Source: Asterella californica
Taxonomy: Eukaryota; Streptophyta; Marchantiopsida; Marchantiales; Aytoniaceae
Direction: 5' to 3'
Assembly: GCA_036924285.1 (NCBI GenBank)
Contig: JAYKYS010000018.1
Location: 3,968,001-4,032,000 of the forward strand
Length of the DNA: 64,000 bases
A program made the position numbers and the translations under genes. Below the pieces are notes generated by a model. It saw nothing but the letters and a program-made list of their open reading frames with translations. It was not told the DNA's origin and did not search any database. Position 1 is the stretch's first letter, and the number at the start of each line of letters is the position of its first letter. This document shows, piece by piece, positions 20,620 through 32,296 of this stretch.

Positions 20620-21530
20620 GGCCTCCTTAAACTTCGGAATGCCATAAGTATTGCCTCAGGTATCAGTTTCACTTGATTTTTCAACCCAAGTGAATAATAT
20701 GTCGAGCTCTACATTTTTTAACAAAAGAATTGGTACCGACTTGGAGTATCTTTGATGCCATCTCGCTACCCCAAGACTTAGAAGACCACAACCGAATTCG
20801 TACTAGTGACACCGACAACCCGAAGGCGAGCTTAGTCCTCTAGCATAGAGTCCATTTCGAAATCCGGTGGTAACCTCCCTCTAGTACCCACACCATGTGA
20901 CTGCAATAGTGCAGAGGTAGACGAAGGCTTCCCGCATTCACGGTACGTTTAAGAGACATCTAGTGTCCCGTCTCTAGGCAACTTGGTGCCCCTCATATTC
21001 CTCCGAAAGCGCCAGCCTACTCCAAGCCGATTGTGAGTCTGAAGGGATTTGATCCGGAGACCTCCTCCCTACAAATTTCTCAGCTACACCACGGAAGCTG
21101 ATCTCACAACTGGTTTTAGAGACCAATTTCTAAGTTGATATGCTAGAAAACTAAGGTATTTAGTCTTTCCTTTGTCATAACTTTCTCTAGACATGCTCTT
21201 TTTGTGCATTTCAAAATGTAAACAAATACTGCATACTACAATCTACATGAGAAAAATCTAAAACATATTTTTCGAACTCATTCAGATTTATGGTAAATTT
21301 CTTGATATCTGAAATCTTGTAGAAGAACCCCAAGTAACTTTTTGCCTGCAACTATGTTTGCAACTTTTGAACATACCGCGGTGATCAGCGCGACGAGAAC
21401 TACGCCATGGTGTTTTCAGATTTTTGAATGCTCACTTCCTCCAGAATCGACTTCTTTGAGGTCTTAACTTCACTCAGAGAGACTAACTTCTAACTGAGAG
21501 GTGAATTATTTACTATGTGGAATAATTCAC
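20620..21530 (-). repeat. T3-A 5' LTR, 5' portion
   Basis: Continuation of the LTR interrupted at 4031. Its reverse complement aligns with the T3-B LTR (22492-23500), from the AAATAATTC block at the outer end to GGCATT.CGAAGTT at the inner end. It contains a tRNA-like module at about 21040-21110. No protein-coding signal. Confidence 0.65.
21040..21110 (-). repeat. tRNA-like A/B-box module in T3-A LTR
   Basis: The minus strand reads GTGTAGCTGAGAAATT (A-box-like), then AGGGAGGAGGTCTCC and GGATCAAATCC (B-box-like, compare GGTTCGAATCC). Spacing is tRNA-like. It resembles the head of a tRNA-derived SINE rather than a working tRNA gene: no clean cloverleaf is apparent. Related modules lie at 22936-22982 and 63363-63430. 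Confidence 0.45.
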
Positions 21531-22265
21531 ATCACGACAACTCCATTAGAGCAAGGGGTAAAGCTAGGAGTAGAGGATGGTGAGTTACTTGATGATCCAC
21601 GCATGTACAGACAGATGGTTGGGAGTCTTATTTATCTGACCATCATCAGACCAGACTTGAGCTATGCCGTCAGTCTGATCAGTCAGTTCATGCAGTCACC
21701 ACGGAGATCACATTTGGAGGCTGTCAAGCGGATCCTCCGCTATGTGAAGTTCTCGATGTAGTATGGACTTCACTATCGATACTATGAAACATTGTTGTTA
21801 CATGGCTACACATATGTTGATTGGACAGGAAGTGCCGACATGAGATCCACGTCAGGTTACGCTTTTGGACTTGAAAGCGCTGCTATAAGCTGGGCTTCTA
21901 AGAAGCAACCTACAGTTGCTTTGTCATCCACAGAAGTAGAGTATCGAAGAGCAACGAACGCAACATGCGAATCAATTTGGCTTAGATGTCTACTATCTGA
22001 TATTGGTGTGGAGTGTACAAATCCTGTTGTTGTATATACAGACAACATTAGCAACATGAAGTTAGCTAATAATCATGTTTTCCATGCTAGGACGAAGCAC
22101 ATTGAGGTGCACTATCATTTCATTAGAGAGAAGGTCTTTGTAGGAAAGATTGAGCACAGGAGATCAGGTTGCCGATATCTTCACTAAGGCATTGCCTAGA
22201 GATAAGTTTGATGCTTTCAGACATTGTCTAGGAGTACAAGATGTAGAGTCGAGCTTGAAGGGGAG
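21531..22265 (+). pseudogene. Copia 3' fragment: RT end and RNase H
   Basis: Two broken ORFs (21501-21761 and 21792-22187) encode the end of a Ty1/copia RT (MYRQMVGSLIYLT, RPDLSYAVSLISQFM) and RNase H (WTGSADMRSTSGYAF, LSSTEVEYRRA, YTDNISNMKLA, KHIEVHYHFIREK). The sequence matches Copia-1 from about 40476 onward but is a separate copy. There is no 5' part: it starts flush with the outer end of the T3-A LTR. A purine-rich PPT (TTGAAGGGGAG, 22255-22265) precedes the LTR. Confidence 0.85.
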
Positions 22266-22491
22266 TGTTGATATAGCCTCAAGCTCTAGTAGATCACCGG
22301 CTAACATTAGCCGGAGTGGTTAGGGTAGTTATAGTTAGTTAGAGGGCTAACCCACCATTAGGGTTTCTCTTGTACTCACACCCCACTATATATACATGGA
22401 GAGGCAAAGCCTCTCCTATCTCATTCCTATTTTATTTCCTTGTCTACTCGCTCTCTCTTCTTAGTATTCTCGAAGTATCGATCTTTCTACA
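22266..22491 (+). repeat. Copia 3' LTR
   Basis: 226 bp, starting TGTTGATATAG and ending TCTTTCTACA, with a TATA-rich promoter segment (CACTATATATACATGG). It aligns with the LTR at 26041-26268 with roughly 25 differences plus a 1-2 bp length difference, so the two are not young partners of one insertion. Confidence 0.85.
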
Positions 22492-23781
22492 GTTATTTCA
22501 CATGGTAAATAATTCATCCTTAGAAGTTAGACTCTCTTAGGAAAGTTAAGACTTCAGAGAAGTCGATTTTGGAAGAAGTGAGCATTTGAGAATCTGAAAG
22601 CACCACAGCGTAAGTCTCATTGCGTTGATCATCGTGGTATGTTAAAAAATTACAAACAGAGTTGCAAGCAAAAAATTATTTGGAGTTCTTCTACAAGATT
22701 TCTGATATCGCAAAATGTATCATAGATCTGAGTGAGTTCGAAATTTATGTTTTAGATATTCATCATGTAGATTGTAGTGTGTAGTATATGTTTGCATCTT
22801 TAAAATGTAAAAAAAATCATGTCTAGAGATAGTTATGGTGGTTCGAGTTAGTAAAGAGAAGATGAAATAGCGCGCTTTACTAGCACATAGGCTTAGAAAC
22901 TTGTCTCTAGAACCAATTATGAAATTGACTTACGTGGGTAGCTAAGTAAACCTGTAGGGAGGAGGTCTCTAGGATCAAATCCTCTCAGACTTACAATCGA
23001 CTTGAGTAGGTTGGTCCCTTCGGAGGAATATATGAGGCACCAGGTTGCTTAAGAGTAGGACACTATATGTCCCTTAAACATATTGTGAATGCGAGACTTC
23101 TCTGTCTATCCTTTGCACTAGTGTAGTCACCTAGTGTGGATGCTAGAGGGAGATTATCATCGGATTTTGAAATAGATCTTATGCTAGTATTTGCTATACG
23201 CCTCAGTCTACTCCTGCATTAGTGCAGTCATTTGGTGTCGATGCTCGAGGGAGATTACCATTGGATTTTGAAATGGACCCTATGTTAGAGGACTAACGTC
23301 CTTTTGGAATGTCGAGGTAATTAGTATGAATCCGATGTGCAGCTCTCTAAGTTCTTGGATAGAGAGATGACATCAAAGATATTCACAGTCGGTACAAATT
23401 CTTTTATAGAAGAATATAGATTTTATCATGTGATATACTTGGGTCAAAAATCAAGTCTAACTGATATCTAAAGAGACACTTCTGGCATTTCGAAGTTAAA
23501 GGTAAAATTTGAGTAGAGAGGAGAACTGCAACTTGTACGCATATATTTTTGAATAGAAAATGAGAAGCTTCTAGGTGAATGCACTAGTGCTTCACAAGAG
23601 CAGTTTTGAAGTTTTGAGTTCTTGAACGTGAGATTTTCAACCTAGATGATCTGGAGTTGAAGGCTTGCATATTGAATGATTTGGAGTTGAAGACCTACAT
23701 GCGTGTCTTGTGTTTTGTTCGAATCGAGAACATATCACAGCTAAAAGGTTCTGCCCTTCCTAAGAAACTCCCACATGGACA
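22492..23781 (+). repeat. T3-B 5' LTR
   Basis: About 1.29 kb ending …CCCACATGGACA just before a PBS-like site (23789-23806, AGGTGCTTTCACTGAGAG). It is the inverted counterpart of the T3-A LTR. It holds a tRNA-like module at 22936-22982 and an internal tandem duplication of about 101 bp (GAGGGAGATTA blocks near 23147 and 23248). The left boundary is uncertain by a few bases. Confidence 0.65.
22936..22990 (+). repeat. tRNA-like A/B-box module in T3-B LTR
   Basis: GGGTAGCTAAGTAAACC (A-box-like), then TAGGGAGGAGGTCTC and AGGATCAAATCC (B-box-like). About 450-500 bp from the LTR start, the same relative position as in the T3-A LTR. Confidence 0.45.
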
Positions 23782-26040
23782 TATAATCAGGTGCTTTCAC
23801 TGAGAGCATCTTGAAGTGACTGATCATGAAGTTGAATTATCGTACGAAGAAGATATGGATCGTAAGAGCGGAAGCGTTGCTGCTGCTATCTCTATGCCTA
23901 CTACATCTACGTCTATTGCAGCATCTTTTGTAGCACCTATGACTGTTTTGATGACAGCATCTGGTCTCGATATGACTGAGATTTTGAAAACACTTGCGGT
24001 CCTGGTTCAACAACATCCGATCGTTGGAAGGGGTGAGGTAAAATCTACAAAGGCTTTGCAAACAGTTGTGAATAGATGTGGAAGATTCGAAGATAGAGAT
24101 ATTTCTAGATATCTACGTGAATACAGAAGAGAGACGGAGTTTGTGAGGGTGATTGATGCGAAGATGATCGGCAGTTTTGAGATAGATGTGATTCCTTAGT
24201 TGCGGGATCAAGTTAGAGATGTGTAGAGAAGAAATCTTGGTGTTTGGCTGAGTTTTGAACGAGCTCATCAAGAGGAGTTTCTTGAAGAGGATTCTGAGAA
24301 GGTTACTAGGAGAACGTTTCTAGACTGGGTTGAGCAACCATCTTTTCGTATGATGGGACTAAACAAGGTGCAGAGGGAATTCGATCAGAGATACCGACAT
24401 CTTTCAACGCTTGAGCATATAACTTTGGATGCTAGGAGAACAAGGTTTTTCTTGCAAGCTACCGGTGATGCGACGACAGATCAATTAGCTTCATGTTAGC
24501 AGATAGATCGGTTGAAGGAGGTGTTACTAGTGATTGGAGAAGAGTCGAGGATGTTGTGGCTGTACTAACAAGATAGAGACGAGGAAGAGTGGTTGTAAGA
24601 GGACCTCCGTTTGCAAAAGTGGTCTCTCAATCTCATGTTATGCCTCAAGTACAGTAGCCTCTAACTCTTGCTCTTAGATCTGTTGTCTCGACAACATTCC
24701 TTTTGATGCTAGTTGTGACAGTTCTTGCACAAAGAGCACCTATTCCAAGACCTATGGAGAACCAAGGTTAATAGAACCAGATCGAAGATCTGATCGGACA
24801 GATGCGAGAGTTGAAGATAGAGCTGGCTGGCTTGTAGAGAGAGTAGCCGCTAGCACCTACTGCTGCACGTCTAAGAGGTGCTCCTGTCCGTAGTCGTCTA
24901 CTTCTCAAGCTCCTCCTTCTACACCAGGTCCGATGAAGGACGTGCAGAGGTCTCAACAAGAGCCAACGACTGCTGGTAGGCCGTTTACTGCCCAAGAGAA
25001 AGAGAAGGGATCGGCTTACAAGTTGGCGGTGAACATTGAAACTTCTATTGATCTCAAAAGCATCTTGAAGTAGAGGATACTAGACGCACGAATTGAGTTT
25101 TCTCTTCGGGAGGTTCTTGATATTGCAAAGAGGGAGTTTCATGAAGTGATCATCGACATCATCAAGCAGAAGAGATAAGTGATATCTGAGCAAATAAAGA
25201 GTCAGATGATAGATGTGATTGGAGCTTCTATGAATGATGCAGAATTTGAGAAGATTCATTTGTAAGAGGTTGATAACAAGAGATACTAGCAAGCGTTGGT
25301 TGCTAGTACCAATACTGTTGAATTTGATGATGGAAAAGCTGACAAGGAGAGTCCAACTACTGATAGTGACTTCAGAAAGAGACATTGGACTGTGATACGA
25401 TAGCTACCCGAGTACACATTGGAAGTTTGTTTGAATCTGTTGCTGCTTTAGTTGATCACGGATCTGAGATTAACATCAAGTCATGAGAGGTGTATGAAAG
25501 AGGACAACAACAATCGAATTGAATCATGGTTGGGTGTTATGTGTTATTAATAACCAGAAGGGTGAGTTATACGGCGCTTGTCTTAACGTGAGGATGAAGA
25601 TATATGATATGGAGGTAGATCAGCAGTTCTTCGTACAATCTTCTTCTTCGTATCTTGTCATTCTTGGTCAGTCTTATATCACTACAGTTTGGATGGAGAC
25701 CAAGATGATGGATAATGGATCTCACTATGCTAGGATCCGTAGTCTAGATGATAGACATTCTGTGCAGCTTTGACAGTTCGTACGAACCACGAACAAAATA
25801 GACAAACCTTGACAAATTCTCCTATCTGTAGGAATAAGGGTTTTTAGAACCCTCTCTTGTAAGACGGGATAGCAAGAGTGAAGAGTCGACTGCTACTATG
25901 ATCCTACCTTAGCATGTAAATCACAAAAGGTTGATGAAGAGACTTCTCAAGATTCCGAGAGTAGCTATACTGTACATAGTTACAAATTTGGTTTGATGAC
26001 TTCAAGTTCTGACGATTAGAGTGAGTTCACACGAGTAGAG
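23782..26040 (+). pseudogene. T3-B: decayed Ty3 gag-protease remnant
   Basis: The first ORF (23816-24199) gives the gag start (MDRKSGSVAA, ALQTVVNRCGRFEDRDISRY), matching T3-A. Downstream, gag continues with many stops. A DHGSEIN protease motif is encoded near 25453-25473, and the protease C-terminal part is open at 25519-25773 (VILGQSYITTVWMETK). The remnant stops at 26040, flush with a copia LTR. No RT or integrase follows, so the 3' part was lost or displaced. Confidence 0.8.
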
Positions 26041-26268
26041 TGTTGGTATAGTTCTAAGCTCTAGTAGATCGACGGCTAACATTAGCCGGAGTGATTAGGG
26101 TAGTTATAATTAATTAGAGGGCTAACCCACCATTAGTGTTTTCTTTGTACTCACCTCCACTATATATACATGGAGAGGCATAGTCTCTCTCATCTCATTC
26201 TTATTTTACTTTTCTTGTCTACTCACTCTCTCTTCTTGGAGTGTCCTCGAAGTATCGATCTTTGTACA
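26041..26268 (+). repeat. Copia-1 5' LTR
   Basis: 228 bp from TGTTGGTATAG to CTTTGTACA, ending directly at a primer-binding site. Contains CACTATATATACATGG as a likely TATA region. Counterpart of 22266-22491. Confidence 0.88.
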
Positions 26269-26280
26269 TGGTATCAGAAC
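26269..26280 (+). other. Copia-1 primer-binding site
   Basis: TGGTATCAGAAC immediately after the LTR. Nearly perfect complement to the 3' end of initiator Met tRNA (TGGTATCAGAGC), the standard Ty1/copia primer. Confidence 0.9.
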
Positions 26281-26945
26281 AGTAGAGAGCGTGTGACCCT
26301 TGCTGATGAGCAAGATGGAGTTTGTGCATGGAGAAGTATCGGAGGGAGCAGTTGGAGTTGTGTTTGATGTTGAGCACTATCCTGCTGACGCATTTGGGTG
26401 AGGCGAAACCGTTTCTTTCGTCACCAGAAACCTTGAACGGAGGTCTGGACATTTTTTTCTCGCTGATATTTGTCGACCAGCCCTATAAAGGCTGTTTTTT
26501 TCAGAAGGTGTGAATTGTGCGCTTAGTCAAGTTTCAGTCGATTTGGAGATTTCCAGCGGCATATTTTCAATTGGATCTTTTTCGATCAAAATGAAAGTTT
26601 TAGGACTTGAGTCTAAAACAAATACTGGTCCGATTAGGGTTGGTCCGTCCCTAGCACTTTGCAAAATTTGCAAAATTTCAAGAGGTCGCACCCTCATTTC
26701 TAACCTCATTTTGTCCAGTTTCGGTCTTTCCTGGAATGTTCTTTCGATGTTTTTGTCGTGTTTTGTACACCCACAGTTCGCGGACAAGTTCTTTCTTCAT
26801 TCTCGTTGCAAGAGGAGTTCGCGGAGTAGACTCGTTGTGACTTGTGATAACTCTTGATCTCGCGGTGTGGGCAGACGAGTTTCGTGGAGGTTCTGTGAGG
26901 TTTTCTGCGTACAGAACAGAACAATTTCTACATTGCAGTTACGAC
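26281..26945 (+). other. Copia-1 leader
   Basis: About 665 bp between the PBS and the recognisable gag. Only scattered short ORFs with no domain. Nothing further seen. Confidence 0.5.
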
Positions 26946-27538
26946 GGAGTCCGTGTCTTTGATCACTCGAGAGAAGCTTGACAAGAACAACTACTAAGTA
27001 TGGAAGTTCCGGATGATGAGTTTCCTGCAGGGACAAGATCTATGGGATCTCATCACTGAGGAGGAGAAAGCGCTTGAAGTACCAATTTCTGACCCGAAAT
27101 TCAAGGAGTGGAAGAAGCGCTCGTACCAGGCGATTTATTACATCATGCTGACAATTTCAACATCGATGATCGGTCACATTCAGGATTGCGATACACCCAA
27201 GAAAGCTTGAGATGCACTCGCACGTCTGTTTCAATCTGGAACAGAGAAGCGGAAGCTGCAATTGCTGCAGCAGTTCAACACCGTGAAGAAGGGATCGATG
27301 TGCATCAACGACTACGTGAACCATGTCAAGCAGCTCACGGATCAGCTATCTTCTGTCAAAGTCAAAATTGATCTCATTGTCTTGATCCGAGCCACATTGC
27401 AAGGACTGCATGTAGAGTACAAATAGTTCATAACATCGATTTCAACCAGAGAACTCTTTTCGTGATTTGATGAACTTGTTTCTATGATGTTAGGAGAGGA
27501 GGTGCACCTATTGGAGAGTTCTAATTCACGAGTAACCG
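26946..27538 (+). pseudogene. Copia-1 gag, N-terminal part
   Basis: Copia gag in one main frame with several stops: a start-like segment (REKLDKNNY), WKFRMMSFLQGQDLWDLI, a middle with LFQSGTEKRKLQLLQQF and YVNHVKQLTDQL, and an end at LGEEVHLLESSNSR. It is cut at 27538 by T3-C, and the remaining gag (zinc knuckle) resumes at 37605. Confidence 0.85.
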
Positions 27539-29557
27539 TATCGTGTCGGATATTGCGTGAAGGACGTCCAAGAAAACGCGAGGTTCCTGGCTGTGGAGAT
27601 GCTGTGTGCTGAAACAGAGACAAGACAGAGAAGAACAACCACGAAAACGAACGCTGCGATATATACACTCCAAATGTATGTACACTGTCGTTTCTTTCTC
27701 CTAACAGCACAAAACTGAAGAACAGACCAGAGCGGTCTGTAACCTACTTCAGAAGCCTTAAAACAAACCCCTGAATCGCAACCCTAGCCCGAAATCGCCG
27801 AAGCGTAGCTCAAAGCAAGAGAAACTTCTCTTTGCTAACAAACAGAGCCACAACAATATCACGCGATCCAAACCCAAGTCCAAACCACATCCACGCACTA
27901 GCTCTTGGCTAAAGCTAGCTACCACAAGCCGTACACAACCAATTAAGTCCCTAACAAACTCAAAAAGACGAAATCCGTAGCAAAGGAACCGAAAAAGACC
28001 TATTTGAGAACTTTCTCCTTTCTCCAAACGATCTTCAAATGTTGATAGGGTCTCTTTCCTTGACTCCTTTGGCTTAAGAAACCTTCAGATCCGACTCCCG
28101 ATAGTCGAGATATCGCCAATTTTCGGTCGCAGGTGACCGAACTTCCAGAAGCTCCTCCATGTGGCTTAAAACCGCTCACACCGCACAAACGGATCGTCTA
28201 AACTGATATCCGTCTTCGCTGGTAGGTAGATCTGGCTACCTTGAACCCAAAAAGACTCCAAACAAGCCGTTTGGAGTTCCTCTTGCAAAACCACTCGAGA
28301 AATTTAGCCGCAGGTTGCAAAAAACTGATGTAAATCGGCTCCCTGCGGCTCAAATTCGCTCACCACACCCAAACCAACAATCCAATTCACTTACAGTCTT
28401 CTCCTATGCGTACATGAGGACTCCCTGATCGCGTAGGCACCAAGAACGAAGAGCTTGGCTCACCTATCGCGAAGAACAATCCAATCTCAGATCGCAGGCG
28501 ATGAAAAATCTGACGCAAGCGCTTCCCTGCGAACCAATTTCACTCACAACTCCCAAACCGCCTGATGAAAACTGGTATCGTCTTCAATTTCCTGAAGAAC
28601 TCGTTGTTCTGATCCCGATGGATCCAAGGACAGCAAGTTTGGACTCCGGAACGGTCTAAACGGTCCAACTCTCCTTCACGTGTAACTGAAAACTCCAAAT
28701 CTGCTTCCTGCGTCTCAATTTCTTCCAGAACACAACCCCCGATCCGTCTCTTCAAGAACCGTCTTAACCTGTGCGTAGCCTGCACAGATCTGAACCCGAT
28801 GACACCTTGTGCGCGTGTATTGGACTTCCCAATTCTTCAAAACATCCACCGACAGGTCGCAGGAACAAGCAAGCCTCTTAAGCAGCCCCCTTGTAACAGT
28901 CTGTACGTACGAAGTTCAACCCTCAATAATAAGAAGCAGGCCCCTTGCGTCTTTGATATAACGCCTGAAGCCCTAAATACCCAGTCAGCAAGTAACTAGG
29001 GGCCTAGCTTGATTTTGCCTTTTTTTGAATCGCATAACTTCTTCTCTGGATGTCCAAACGAAGTAAACAAGATGCCCATGGAAAGCTGACAACGAGCTCT
29101 ACCCATCTATGTAATGAAAGTGAAGATCCGAAGTTGCGCCAAAAGTCCATAAGCTGGGGCCTAGCTTGTTTTCTTCATCTTTCGAATCTTGTAACTTTTC
29201 CACTATGCGTCCAAACGAAGTAGATGAAGTGCCTATGGAAAGCTGACAAGGAGCTCTATCCACTGGTGCGATAAAAACGAAGATCCGAAGTGGTGCCAAA
29301 AGTCTGTAAGCTGAGGCCTAGCTTGTTTTCTCCATCTTTCGTGTCTTGTAACTTTTCCACTAGGCGTCCAAACGAAGTAGATGAAGTGCCTATGGAAAGC
29401 TGACAAGGAGCTCTACCCATCTATGCGATGAAAATGGAGATCTGAGATTGTGTCAAAAACCCGTAAGCTGGGGCCTAGCTTATCTTCTCATGAGTGTCTT
29501 TGGAGCGACAAGCATCGAAGTTTGAATTTCAGGTAGGAGCCGGTTCACGACACGACA
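27539..29557 (-). repeat. T3-C 3' LTR
   Basis: 2,019 bp. On the minus strand it starts TGTCGTGTCG; the other end reads CCGACACGATA (canonical CGACA changed to CGATA). Highly similar to 35594-37604, with scattered substitutions and small indels (for example 8 bp around 29120). It contains about three units of a 155-bp repeat (28990-29485) and a sense ORF (28540-28785) shared with related LTRs. Confidence 0.9.
28990..29485 (-). repeat. 155-bp tandem repeat in T3-C 3' LTR
   Basis: The block GGGGCCTAGCTT recurs near 28996, 29152, 29307 and 29464 (GAGGCCTAGCTT at the third), and GCGTCCAAACGAAGTAGATG recurs between, giving a period of about 155 bp. Confidence 0.85.
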
Positions 29558-29574
29558 TCCACCCCCTCTGAACC
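29558..29574 (-). other. T3-C polypurine tract
   Basis: The minus strand reads GGTTCAGAGGGGGTGGA against the 3' LTR start TGTCG. Equivalent tracts lie at 47104-47115 (T3-D) and just above 63923 (T3-E). Confidence 0.8.
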
Positions 29575-29632
29575 TGTGCATCTTCCGGTATGCACCAGAG
29601 ATACCAACCAAGGAGTGGACCGGCTTATCGTC

Positions 29633-30187
29633 TTACTTCTCATCGTAACCAACCTCACCTTCAAGATCTTCTGCATAATCCTCATCCTCAAACTGAAACT
29701 CCGTCAAGATATCTGCTAGATCGACCTCCTCATCTCTCTTTTTGAAAATCTTGACACGTTTACCTGCCACTGGTATCTTCAAGCTCGTTCCATCGAACTC
29801 TTGCAAGGCGTAAGTTGCGTTGTCATGAGCCTTCTTCACCACATACGGACCAAACCATCTTCTGAAAAACTTCCGGAGTGCACTATGCTGGTTGTCTAGA
29901 CTATTGTCATAGACTAACACCCAATCACCTTCTTTGATTTCCCTGGGTCTCAAACGATGTCGCTGATCAAATCTGACCTTGTTCTTCAACCGTGCTTCTC
30001 GCAGCCTATCCAAAGCAATTTGGATATCCTCTGGTCTTCTCTCTAACTGCCTAATTCGAATAGCAAGAAGATCTTCTCTAGTCAAATTATCCTCCCAAGG
30101 TAACACACTCCATGTCAGAACGTGTTCTTCAATCGGCATGATAGGCTTCTGACCTGTGATGAGTTCCACCGGCATGTAACCTGTCAC
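29633..30187 (-). pseudogene. T3-C pol: integrase C-terminal end
   Basis: 184 codons from MTGYMPVELITGQKP through a basic helical stretch to the integrase C-terminal module (GDWVLVYDNSL, RWFGPYVVKKA, a GPY motif) and an acidic tail. It is the same frame continued from the ORF ending at 30239 after a TGA stop, so it is the end of the broken pol rather than its own gene. No chromodomain. Confidence 0.85.
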
Positions 30188-30238
30188 CGAGCTGTGCGTT
30201 GTTCTATCTGTCCATAACGCAAATGGTAAGAGTCGAGG

Positions 30239-32089
30239 TCATTCGCGCACCCTTCCATTGCAAGCTTTCACCAAAGCCTTCACAATGGGTGGATGACCAC
30301 GTTCACTCTTGGCATTCCCATCGGGGTTGTAAGCAGTTGTCAGTGACAACCTCACCCCACACCTTGCAAAGAATTCACGAGCCTCATGTGCATCTAGCTC
30401 TCCCCGATCTGCAGTGATCTTTCCCACACATCCATACCGACAAACAACCTCTTCCAAGAGAAATCTACATACCCCTTCAGTTGTCTTCGTCCGAAGCGCC
30501 CTACCCTCGACTTGATTTGAAAGATCTTCTCTAGCAAGTACCAAGTATCTCATCTGCCACAACCCAACCGGCATAATCACCAAGTCTACCACCCACTTGA
30601 AGTGGATTGCCAACGGATAAGTCGGATGTAATCCGTCACGATGTCGGATGTTCGAATACATCTGACATGTCAAACAAGACTCCACAAAAGATACAACATC
30701 CCTGTACATGTTTTTCCACCAATACTGCTCTTTCATCTTTGTAAAAGTGGTCCAAATCCCTCGATGTCCAGCCCAAAGACTCTCATGGAACGCCTTGAGC
30801 AACTTCTGCTGATCTTCCTTGTTGCAAATCACCCGTAGCGGTACTCCACCTTTTTGCTTCGATCGCTTCCAAAGAAACCCATCTTGCAACATGAAGTTGT
30901 AGGCCTTCCTTCGAACTCTCCGAAACCTCTCATCTGTCCAACCTGTCTGCTTAACCATCGTACTAAGGTACCTCCCGATATCAAGCAAATCATCATCATA
31001 CAACCCTTCAACAAACAACTCATCTTCTCTTCCTGTCTGTGCAATCGAATAGAACTCTGTACCCACGTCGTCAACGTCTTCTACCATCTCATCTTCCCCA
31101 TCATATCGAGCCCGAGATAACATATCCGCCATCAGATTATCCTTCCCTGCGATATGTCTAAACTCCGGGTTCAACGACTTGATATATGCGATCCATCGTA
31201 ACATCGCAATATCAGGAGTTGAACAATTCATGATCATTCCTAACAACGGCAAGCAATCAGTTTCAACCACCACTACTGCTCCAATCAAATACTCTTTCTC
31301 AGTTTTCATAGCTGAAACAATACCCCACAGTTCTCTCTTCACTTGTGGGTAAGCACGTTGTCGAGCACTTAACACCTTCGCTCCGAACCTAACCGCAAAC
31401 CTGTCTCCATTCTCATCATCATGTCCGACAGCCCATCCAATTGCAACTGGACTTGTATCCACAGTAAGAATCACCGGCCTAGCACTCTTGTAATCAATCC
31501 TTCCCAGAACTGGAGGAGATGATAGTAAAGACTTCAGCTTCCTTACCGCATCAGTATGCTCTTCCTCCCATCTGAACTTATGACCCTTACGCAACAATCC
31601 ATACAACGGATCCGCCACATGCGCATAATGAGGAATCCAAATGTGGTAGAATACACAAGCACCCAAAAATCTTCTCACTTCTGTTAGCGAGTTGCAAACC
31701 TCCTTCATTCTTCCAATCGCATCCACCTTATTCGGATCTGGCTTCCGACCAAACGATCCACACAAATGACCAACGATCAAAACCTCTCTAACCCCAAATG
31801 TAGACTTCGCACCTGACAGCGTAAGATGAACTTCCTCAAGTCGAGATAAGATCTTCTCACAGTCTGCGATGTGATCAGTGACGTATCGCCGACACCCCCT
31901 CTGATCTAATGCTTCATCCTTCTCATCTTCCACACATCCTTTAATGGGGATGTCATCCAAGAACAGCATCGTCTTTTCAGGAATGAAGTCTCTTAGAACT
32001 CGATTCATCCCGTTCATCATGTGTGCTATCGAGTTGGTAGCTCCCTGTGGTAAAGTACACATCCTAACCAACCCCAAAGGTGTCCTCAT
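30239..32089 (-). pseudogene. T3-C pol: RT C-terminus, RNase H, integrase
   Basis: 616 codons. RT palm motif FLDD at residues 43-46; RNase H with TVDTSPVAIGW, KRELWGIVSAM and ETDCLPL; integrase zinc finger (HESLWAGHRG … CLTCQ) and core with D (KWVVDLV), D (TADRGE) and E (NAKSERG), 34 residues between the last two. It is closed at the start by a TAG upstream and at the end by a TGA (30239-30241). Order and frame show it is the middle of one pol ORF. Confidence 0.88.
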
Positions 32090-32296
32090 TGTCGTTAAGC
32101 TTCTGCTCTCCTCCGCTAATTGAAACTAATCATACCCTGAGTAAAGATCTCCCATCGAGTAAATCGCTCTTCCTGCAAACGCTTCTGCAAACTCATCCAC
32201 AATCGGTCCCACCCCAGCATTTCTGATTGTTACTGCGTTCACCGGCTGCATGTCTTGGATGAACCGCAGCGACCCATTCTTCTTAGGCACTGTAAA
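32090..32296 (-). pseudogene. T3-C pol: RT segment between two stops
   Basis: About 69 codons of the RT fingers/palm (FTVPKKNGSLRFIQDM, IVDEFAEAF, YSMGDLYSGYD), bounded by TAG codons at about 32297-32299 and 32128-32130. It bridges the neighbouring pol pieces in the same frame, which proves the break is by point changes only. Confidence 0.8.

Noticed and set aside
26510..26857. 115-codon ORF in the Copia-1 leader
   Set aside because: No domain, overlapping antisense ORFs of similar length, and position between PBS and gag; likely chance.
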